Part shown: in pieces, positions 17,738 through 27,500 of the stretch
How the letters are laid out: each line of letters begins with the position of its first letter
Numbering within the stretch: the first letter of the stretch is position 1
DNA from: 2-02-FULL-66-14 sp037443705
GTDB taxonomy: Bacteria > Pseudomonadota > Gammaproteobacteria > Burkholderiales > SG8-39
Direction of reading: 5' to 3'
Length of the DNA: 64,000 nt
NCBI GenBank assembly: GCA_037443705.1
Contig: JBBINV010000002.1
Coordinates: 52,510 to 116,509 of the forward strand
Program-made: the position numbers and the translations under genes
Notes under the pieces: generated by a model
Database searches by the model: none
What the model saw: only the letters and a program-made list of their open reading frames with translations
What the model was told of the DNA's origin: nothing

Positions 17738-17801
17738 AGCCCGAGTTTTACCTTCCATTTCAGGCTATTAGGCCAGACTTCTCGAATCCGTGTCAAATTT
17801 C

Positions 17802-18536
17802 CTACTGGACGATGCACTCGAGGTCGCCGGCCTTGCCCACCGTGCCGCCCTGGATCGACTGGTTGGAGGCCGCCGTAGGAAGGGTGATCCGCACCCCTTC
17901 GCCCGGCGGCAGCAGCACCGGCGGCGTGATCGGCGTGGCGACGAAGCCGAACTCGCCGAGCTTGAATTCCAGCGCGCCGGCCTGGTTGAACACGATGATC
18001 ACGCCGTCGGCGACGTCTACGTAAAGGCCGTTGGCGGGCGCGCCGCCCGAGGGCTGCGGGATGTTGGCGCAGTCGTTGTTGCAGAAGAGCGCGCCGAAGT
18101 TGGTGCCGCGGATCCCCACGGTGGCGGTAGGCGTGGCGAGCCTGAAGTTCGCCGGGTTGCGCCGCCCGAGCAGCCCGGTGATCGCGCGCAAGCCCCCTTT
18201 CAGCAGGCTGAAGGCGACATTGTCCTCCTGCGGCCGGCCTTCCTCGTACTTGTAGGCGTCGATCTTGAGCTGGCTGTTGGGCCGCACCACGATCTCGGCG
18301 CCGTCGGCCCACTTGATCCGCGCGTAGGCGTTGTCCGCCGTCACCAGCACGTCGCCCTCGTGAACCTCGGACTTCACCGAGATGATGCGCGAGGTGCCGT
18401 CCACGCGCCGCGCGATCACGGCACCCGACAGGTGCGTGATCTGCCCGGAGAGCGCGAGCGCGGCCTCGGCGCCGAGCGCCGCCGCAGCCGCCAGCAGCAG
18501 GCTAGCTGCAGCGCGGAGCCTTCTTCTTCTTCTCAT
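17802..18536 (-). CDS. Secreted FecR-domain protein of the two-partner secretion operon
   Basis: The product is 244 residues from MRRRRRLRAAASLLLAAAA, a classic basic-then-hydrophobic signal peptide with cleavage near ALA-LSG. Residues about 55-160 form a FecR-like domain: HEGDVLVTADNAYARIKWADGA, then PNSQLKIDAYKY and TPTATVGIRGTNF. This domain is found in periplasmic regulators and in small proteins next to TpsA/TpsB genes, where its role is not well defined. Two cysteines (FCNNDC) could form a disulfide. The chosen start lies 35 bases inside the end of the TpsA gene, which suggests translational coupling; a longer in-frame start at 18605 would bury the signal peptide. A function in handling or anchoring TpsA is inference. 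Confidence 0.8.
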   Translation of the reverse strand: MRRRRRLRAAASLLLAAAAALGAEAALALSGQITHLSGAVIARRVDGTSRIISVKSEVHEGDVLVTADNAYARIKWADGAEIVVRPNSQLKIDAYKYEEGRPQEDNVAFSLLKGGLRAITGLLGRRNPANFRLATPTATVGIRGTNFGALFCNNDCANIPQPSGGAPANGLYVDVADGVIIVFNQAGALEFKLGEFGFVATPITPPVLLPPGEGVRITLPTAASNQSIQGGTVGKAGDLECIVQ

Positions 18537-21500
18537 CCTTGCCTCCGGGACCGGTCGGCCCGCCGGTTTCCACGAATTCCTCGCCGATCTCCTGCTGCTG
18601 CTCACCCACCTCCTCCACGAACTCGACTGTCTGGAAGAAATTGTTGATCGTCTGCACCAGTACCTCGGGCAGGCCCTGGACCACGGTCACGAGCGCGCCA
18701 CCCGAGCCGTAGACGCCGGTCGCGGTGAGCGTGCCGTCCGAGACCGGGCTCGTGAAGAGCACCCCGCAGCCCTCGCAGGTGAAGGCGTTCACCGAGGCGA
18801 AGCCGCCGTCGGCGACGATCGCCGCATTGGCCCGGTCGCCCGTGCCCTGCTGCAGGATCACGCTCGCGGCCCCCGCGTCGATCGAGACGTCGCCCTGCGG
18901 CGAGTAGATGAGCGCGTGGCTGTCGTTGCCGGCGCCGCCCGCGAGCAGGATGTTCCCGGAGCTGACGATATTGATGAACGCGGGATCGATCGAGGCCGAG
19001 GCGCCGTCCGCCGCACCGCCCTGGATCGTGAGGCCGCCCACCGCCATGGCGAGCCCGCCGCCCGCGCTGAGCTTGGCGCTCGCGCCGGCGTCGGTGTCGC
19101 TGCCCCGGATCAGCACCGAACCCGCGCTCACCGCGAGATCGCCGCTCGCGCTGATCCCGGCCGGCGCGGAGCCGGAGGGCTCGATCCGGAGCAGCCCCGC
19201 GTTCATCTGCGTGGCGGGCGATGTGATGCTCGCCACGCCCGTGCGCGCCTGGATGGTGCCGCCGGTGAGGCTCGCCAGGGTCCCCGCATTGATCGTGCCC
19301 GCCGGATCGAGACTGATCACGTTCCCTTCCAGGACCACGTTGGCCGCGCCGAGCGGCTGATTGACCGCGAGCGTGCCGCCCGCGGCGAGGCGCAGCGTGT
19401 TCACGGCGCCGAGGCTCGCGAGCAGCGGGAAGTTTCCGCTCGAGGTGAGGTTCAGGTTGTTGAACCCCGAGCCCATCGAGCCGCCGGTCCAGCCGAAGTC
19501 GGCGGTGACGGCGAAATTCCCCGTGCCGTCGACCGAGCCGGAAGCGAGGCTCATCGTCCCCGTATTGAGCCCGCCGTCCACCGTGAGCGAGCCGCCGTCT
19601 ACGTTGAGCATCGCCGCGCCCATGGCGCCTACGTTGAACTTGCCGCCGGTGACCTTGAGCGTGGCGCCGGCATCGACCGTTGCGCTGGTTCCCGCGTTGA
19701 AGACGCCGGACTGAACCTGCAGCAGACCCGCGCCGAGCGTGACGCCCGACGCGTCGACCGTCGCGCCGTCGAGGGTGCGCGTGCCGGCCCCGCCGAGATC
19801 GAGCGTGGCGCCCGAGAGCACCAGGTTTCCCGGCCCCGCGACCGTGCCGCCGTTCCAGCTGAACATCCCGCCCGCGTGCACGAGCGTAGCGCCCGAGAAA
19901 AGATTGAGCATGCCGCTGCCGAGGATGACCGTGGGAATGCTGAGGGTCGCAGTGCCCGCCGCTACGTTGGTCGTCCCCTGGCTCGTGAGCGAGCCGCTGC
20001 CGCCCACCGTGGGCGCCGAAAGCGTGAGCGTCCCGGTGCTGACGAGCGCGCGGTCGAGCGTCACGCTCCCGCTGATCGTGCTCGTGCCACCGGCCGCGAG
20101 CGTGACCGTGCCGCCCGCGCCCATCGTGCCGCCGTTGAAGCTCAGGTTCCGCACCGTCCAGGCGCCGGTCCCGAGGAGCGAGCCGCCCGCGATCGAGAGC
20201 GTGCCGTTCGCGGCGCTCGAGGCGTTCGTCGCGTCGAGGCTGCCGCCCGTGAGGATCGAGAGCGTGTCGTTGCCCGCGATCACCAGGCTCTTCACCGCCT
20301 GCGCCCCCGAGCCGATGGTGATCGTCGCGGTCCCCGCAAGCTCGGGGATGGTCACGACGTCCGCCGCGGTAGGCACGGTGTCCGTGCTCCAGTTCAGCGC
20401 GTCGGTCCAGTTGAACGTCCCCGCGCCGCCGTCCCAGGTGAACGGCCCGCCGGGCACCAGCAGCCGGAACGCCCCCGGCGGCCCGGCGAGCGTGACCGGC
20501 GTCATCGCGTTGGGATCGTTGATCGTCGCGAACGACCCGCCCGCCGTGCCGGTCGCGTTGATCAGCTGGAACGTGTTGCCCGACGCCGGCGTGAAGCCCG
20601 AGATATTCGTGACGTTCAGCGTCCCGCCGAGCGTCACGTTGCCGGTCACGTCGATCGCGTCGTACTGCGTGCCGCGCGTGAGCCCGCCGAGCTCGATGTT
20701 GACCGTGCCGCCCGACCCGAGGACGAGATTGCCGTTGACTGTCAGCAGGCCCGCCGACGCGCCCGGATTGATCGTGCCGTCGTTGGTGAGCGTGGGCACG
20801 GTGATCGCGCCCGCGCCCTGGATCGTGCCGGTCGAGGAGTTGGTCAGCGCCGCACCGGTCGACAGGGACCCGCCGGTGAAATTGAGGATGCCGTCGTTGG
20901 TCGTAAAGCCCGTGGTCGAGAGAGCGCCGCCGGAGTTGAGATTCATCGTCCCGGCGTTGGTCACGGTGCCGGCGGCGAGGCTCGCGGCTCCGTTCACGTT
21001 GACGATTCCGCCGGCGAGGTTGTTGAAATTGCCGGCGCCGCCAACGCTCTCGCCAGCGCCGAAGTTGAACACGCCGCCCGACTCGTTGTCGATCACCGCG
21101 CCGCCGGCGAGGCTCAGGACGCCTGCGTTCGCCGTGCCGAAGTTGTTCCACGTCCGTCCGGACAGGGTGTTGCCGCCCAGGCTGAGCGTGCTCGCTCCGA
21201 AAGTGTCGAGCGAGCCCGCGCCGCCGATCGTGCCGCCAATCCAGTTGAAGCCGCCCTGAACCGTAAGATCACCGCTGCCGCCAAGGAGTCCGCCCTGGAC
21301 TGCGAGCGTCTGCGTGCTCGACAGCGTCACGGGCGCGTTCACGTTGAGCGTGGCCCCGGCAAGCACGCGCACCTCGCCCGTCCCCGTGAACACGGTTCCC
21401 GCATCGAGATTGCCCGTGCCGCCGAACGCCTCGAAGACCGCCCCGGCGCCGCCAAGATTGATGGTCCCGGTGTTCGTGAACGACTGCGTATAGTTGAATC

Positions 21501-24500
21501 TCCCGCTGGCGACGTTGATCGTCCCGGCGTTGGTCGCCGTGGGTCCGTCGAACGAAACGTCAAATGCGCCAGCGTTGGCCGTGAACACGCCGCCGGCAAG
21601 GTTATTGAAGGTGCCGACGCCGTCGATGTCGGTGGTGAAGCTGGTGGCGGTCGCGGCGAACGTGCCGGAGTTGTTGATCGTCGTGGCGGCGCTCGACAGA
21701 TTGATGGCGCCGTCGGTCCAGTTCACGGTACCGAAGTTGTCCCACGTGGTGCCGGTGAGCGTCTTCGTCGAAGCGCCGGAGAGCGTGCTCGTTCCATTGG
21801 TGGTCAGCCCGCCCAACCCCGAAATGGCACCGCCCGCCCAGGTGAAGCCCTGGTTCACCGTGAGTGCCCCGGTGCCTTCGATTAGGCCGCTCGTGAGCGC
21901 GAGGTTGTCCGCGCCGAGCGGCCCGTTCACCGTCATCGTGCCGCCGGAGACATTGAACATCCCCGGGCCGCTGATGTCGGCGCCGGCGTTGAAATTCTGG
22001 ATTCCCGAGGTGAAGTTGACGGTTCCCGCCACCGTGTAGGCGCCCGCCCCCGCGCCGCCGCTCGCCAGATTGAGCACGGCGCCCGAGGCCACGTTCACCG
22101 TGCCGTCGTTGTTGAACCCGCCGCCCAGCCCGTTGATCGCGACGGTCCCGGTCTGCACGTCGAGCGTGCCGCCGAGCGCGTTGTCGAACCTGAGCGTACC
22201 GCCCGCCTGGTCGAACGTCGTGGTCCCTCCGCCCGCGCTCTTCACGAAATCGCCGGTATTGAAGAACGTCGCGGCACCCGCATCGGCGCGCACCAGCCCG
22301 TTGCCCGTCGCCGTGAGCGAGCCGAAGTTGTTGAACTGCGCGCCGTTGCGAAGCGCGATCTGCCCGTTGTTGCTCCAGACGCCGCTCGCGCTGTTGTTGG
22401 TGAACGTGCGCGCGTCGAGCACCATGCTCGCGCCGCTGATCGACAGCGCCCCGTTGACGGTCGTCATCCCGGCCCCGGATTGCGTGCCGCCCGACCAGCC
22501 AAAGCTCCCGTTCACCGACAGGTCGCCCGCGCCATTGATCGTGCCGCTCGCGAGCGTGAGATTGTCCGCGCTCATGGAGGCGTTCACCGTCATCGTGCCG
22601 CCGGCGACGTTGAACGTTCCCGCCCCGCTGATCTCCGCGCCGCTGTTGAACTGCAGCGTGCCGTTGGTGAAGTTGACCGCGCCGCCGACCGTGTAGACGC
22701 CCGCCCCCGCGCCGCCGCTCGCCAGATTGAGCACGGCGCCCGAGGCCACGTTCACCGTGCCGTCGTTGTTGAACCCGCCGCCCAGGCCGTTGATCGCGAC
22801 AGTCCCGGTCTGCACGTCGAGCGTGCCGCCGAGCGTGTTGTCGAACCTGAGCGTACCGCCCGCCTGGTCGAAGGTCGTGGTGCCCGTGGCGACGGTCTTG
22901 CCCAGCAAGCCCGAATTCGTGAACGACCCCGCGCCGGCGTCGCTGCGTACTAGCCCGTTGCCCTGCATGTCGAGCGTGCTCGCGTTGACGAACTCGGCGC
23001 CATTGCGAAGGGTCAGCTGCCCGTTGCCGAACCAGACGCCGCCGGGGCCCCCGTTCGTGAACAGGCGTGCATCGAGCACCAGGCTCGAGCCGCCCATCGT
23101 CAGCGTTCCGTTCACGGTCGTCGATCCGGCGCCCGACTGCGTGCCGCCCGTCCAGGAGAAGCTGTCGTTCGCCGTAATCGCGCCGGTGCCATTGATGGTG
23201 CCCGAGCCGAGCTGGAGATTGTCCGCGCTGAGCGGCGCGTTCACCGTCAAGGTGCCACCGTTCACCACGAATGCGCCCGCGCCGCTGATGCTTCCGCCCG
23301 TGAGCGTCTGCGTCCCGGTCGTGAACGTGAGCTGCGAACCGGCGCCGAGCGTGTAATTGCCCACGCCGGTGCCGCTGCTCGCGAGCGTCATTTGCGCGCT
23401 TGCGCCGAGGTTCACCGTACCGTCGTTGTCGAACCCACCGCCGAGGCCATTGATCGCCACCGTACCCGTCTGAACGTCGAACGTGCCCGAGTTATCGAGC
23501 GTGAGCGTGCCGCCGGCCTGGTCGAAGGTCGTGGTGCCGGAGGCGCCGTTCTTCGAGAAAATGCCGATGTTGGTAAACGTGCCGGCGCCGGCATCGGCGC
23601 GCATCAACCCGTCGCCGGTCGCGAGGATCATCCCCGAGTTCTCGAACAGCGCGCCATTGCGCAGAGTGATCTGCCCGTTGCCGCTCCAGAGGGCCGTGGG
23701 ACTGTTGTTGTAGAGCGCGCGCCCGTCGAGCACCATGCTCGCACCGCTGATCGTGAGGCTCGCGCCTGCGGTCACGTCGGTAGCACCCGCCCCCGACATC
23801 GTGCCGCCGGACCACTTGAGGCTCCCGTCCACGAGGAGCGTTCCCGCGCCGTTGAGCGTGCCGCTCGCGAGCTCCAGGTTGTCCGCGTTCATTCCGCTCG
23901 CTACCGTCATCGTGCCGCCGGCGATCTTGAACAGGCCCGTTCCCGCGATGTCGGCGCCGGCGTTGAACGTCTGAGTGCCGCCGGTGAAGTTCACCTGACC
24001 CGTGCCCGCGAGCACGTAGGTTCCCGCGCCCGCACCGCCGCTTGCGAGCGTCATTGCCGTGGTGTCGGCGAGCGTCACCTGCCCATTGTTGTTGAAGCCG
24101 CCGCCGAGCCCGTTCAGCGCGAGCGTGCCGGTCTGCACCTCGATGATGCCGGTGTTGTTCACCGCGAGCGTGCCGCCCCCCTGGTCGAACGTCGTCGTGC
24201 CGACGCCGCCGTTCTTGGAGAATGTCCCGGAATTGACGAAGACCGCCACTCCGGCGTCCGCACGGACCGTGCCGTCGCTCGTCGCAGTGAGAGTTCCGGC
24301 GTTCTGGAACAGCGCGCCGTTGCGCAACGTAATCTGCCCGGTGCCGCTCCAGATGCCGCTCGCGCTGCTGTTCGTGAACGTGCGCCCGTCGAGCACCATG
24401 CTCGAGCCGGTGATCGCCAGGCTTGCGGTGTTCGCCACCGTCGTCGAGCCCGCACCCGACTGCGTGCCGCCCGACCAGGTCATCGAGTTGTTCACGACTA

Positions 24501-27500
24501 CCGCGCCGGAGGTATTGAGCGAGCCGCCGCTCAGTATCAGGTTCGCCACCGTCCAGTCGCCGCTTCCCGCGAGGCTGCCGCCGCCGATGCTGAGCGTGCC
24601 GTTCACCGCGCTTGAGGCATTCGCGACACTGAGGCTCCCGCCCGAGAGAAGCAACGTGTCGTCTCCCGTGATCACCACGCTCTTCGCGCTCTGCGCGCCC
24701 GACGGGATGAAGATCGTCTGCGTGCCCGAAAGCTCGGGGATCTGCACGTCGTCGGTGGAGATCGGGACGTTGTTGGTGCTCCAGTTGTTGGCGTCGAGCC
24801 AGTTGAGCGTCCCCGCGCCGCCATCCCAGATCACGAGGCTCGTGATCGCCTGAGCGTTCACCGTGACATCGGCAGGGTTGTAGGTCGGGGTCACGGTGAG
24901 ATTGGCGCTCGTGACGGAGCTGAACGTGCCGGTCACGTTGCCCGTCGCGCTGAGGATCACCAGATCGTCGCCGCCGCTCTGCGGGGTATAGCCGCCGACC
25001 CCGTCGACCGTCAGGGTCCCGCCGAGGGTCGCCGTCCCGAAGACCGGCAGATTGCCTGCCGTGGCCACGCTCTGGATCGTCGCGTAGAGCGTACCCGTCG
25101 AGGTCTGCGTGAAGTTCCCGTTGATCTGCAGCGGGGTGCGATCGAGGGTGATCCATCCGTCGTTCAGGACGTTGCCGTTGATCTGGCGCGGGCCGCCGCC
25201 GTCGAGCAGCGCAATTACCTGCGCGCCCGGAAGGTTGTGCAGCGTTCCGGTCTCCAGCGTCGCCACGTTTCCATTGGGCGAGGTAAGCACAACCTGAGAG
25301 GAATTGGCGAACTCGCCGGCGCTGTCGTGAACCTGGAGCGTTGCGGGGCCCGCGCTCGCATTGACCACGATCGTGCCGAAGTTCGCTACCGTTCCGAGGC
25401 GCGCCGCGTCCGTTCCCAGCGCCGCCGACTCCGAGACGCTCAGCGACGCATTCGCGTTGATCTTCAGATCGCCGCCGCCGGTGACGTCGCCCGCGCCGAG
25501 CGAGAATGCGGACGGCGTCGTCCCGTCGCCGAGCTCCAGCTTGCCCGCCAGCAGGACACCCGAACCGCCCGGCAGGATCGAGCCGGGACCAACGGCGCGC
25601 ACCACGCCGGTACCGCCGATCGAGCTGCCGTAGGTGCCGCCGAACCAGTTCAGCCCGTTCGCCACCACGGCGACCGGCGCCGCGCTGTTGACGGTCAGCG
25701 CGCCGCTGTCGTTGATGATCAGCCCGCCGGCCCAGGAGCTCGCGTTCGTTGCGTCCGTGAGGAAGAACGTCGCGTCCTGTAACGCGCCCACGATCACCGA
25801 GGGGCCGCTCGAATTGACCTGCTTGGCCGTCACCGCGACCGGCGAGCCGCCGAATTGCACGTCGCCCGAGCCGCTGAACTGGACGATGCCGTTCGAGCCG
25901 GCGTTGAGGCCGGCGTTGATCGAGATGCCGTTCACGCTGTTCAACGTCGTGACGCCGTCCACGCCGCCGCCGGAGATGCTGCGGTCGATCGCCGCATCGA
26001 CCACGACCGTGTCTCCCATCAGCGTAAACGTGCCGACCTGGATCTGTCCGCCCGCCCCCGAATTGAGCGTCGTGGCGACCGTGAGCGCGCCGGTATTCGA
26101 ATCGCCGAGCTGCAGCCCCCCGCCGGTGATCCTGCCGAGCTCCGAGGCCGTGATGCTCAGGCAGCTGCCCAAATCGTCGAGACAGTAGTTCTTATCGATG
26201 TCCGCCTCTACCGCGAGCGGACGGGAAGCGGTGAGCGGCGCGATCGTGGTCACGCCAGTACCGCCACCGAGCGTGCCGATCTTGTTGCCGATCGTGATCG
26301 TATCGGTACGGATGGTGATGTTGTCGTTTGCGGTCGCAGTGCAGATTACGCCCCCCGTATCGATCGAGCTGCCGGAGCCGCACACGGCCGTACCTGCGGG
26401 CACGACGAGGTCGTTCGCCTTGATCTGGATCTCGCCCCCGGCGACCGTCTGGACGCCCTTCACCACACCGGGGAAGAACGGGACATTGCCAATCGAGAGC
26501 GAGGCGCCGGGCGTCGCGTCGATGAAGATTCCCGGCCCCAGTTCGTGCGTGTGCGCTTCCAGATTCGTCACGCTCAGGCGCATCGGCGCGCTGCTCGTGC
26601 CGATCGAGCCGCCGATCGCGCCGAGGTTTTCGACTTCCATCAGCAGGTTCTGCGCGGTGATGAGCGACGAGCCCGACGCGCGAAGGATGCTCGCGCCCGG
26701 CGTGTCGGCGTTCTGCTGCAGCTCCACGTCCGCGGCGGTGATGTTCTCTACGACGATGCTGCCGCCCGTGCCGGGCGCGAGACCCGGGCCGACCTGCAAC
26801 GTGACCTTCCCGGTCCCCGCGCCAAGCGTCGTTGCCGACGCCATCGTGATACCACCGAGCCCCGGATCCCGGTTGGCCGATTGCGCGGCCGGGCTGTTGG
26901 CCACGAGCGTGATCGCCGCGTCCGTGGTGGACACATCGGCATTGATCAGGATGCTCCGCCCGGCCTCCATCGTGAGCGTCTTGGCCGGGGTCAGCCCGGC
27001 GATGGCGGCGTTGACCGTGATGTCGTTGTCCGCCTGCAACAGGACGTTGTTGAGCAGGAGCTGCGCGTCCACGGCGCCGGCCGTGATTACGCTGTTTGCG
27101 CCGTCGAAATCCGTGAACAGAATCGCCAGCGCCGATAGATCGTCGCCCGGCGTCGAATCACCGTTGATATCGGGGTTCGCCGCTTCGATCGTCAGGTTCT
27201 TCGGATCGAGCAACAGCGTGCCCGCAGTGCCTTTGGGCGCGGAGGTGTCAACCGTGCCGCGGAAATCCAGTCCCCCTTTGCTAGAGACCTCTACGAAGCC
27301 GCCGTTCCCGCCATGGTCGCCGCCACGCGCCGTGACCGTACCGTACATTCCGGTGGCCTCGTTCGACCAGACAATGACCTTTCCGCCGTCGCCGGCGTCG
27401 GTGGCGTCGGCGCGGATCACCGCGTCGCGACCCACGTAGGTGCGGCTCGCGTTCGGAACGTCGGGGTTCTTGCCCTGGTAGTCGCCGCCCACGAGCACCG

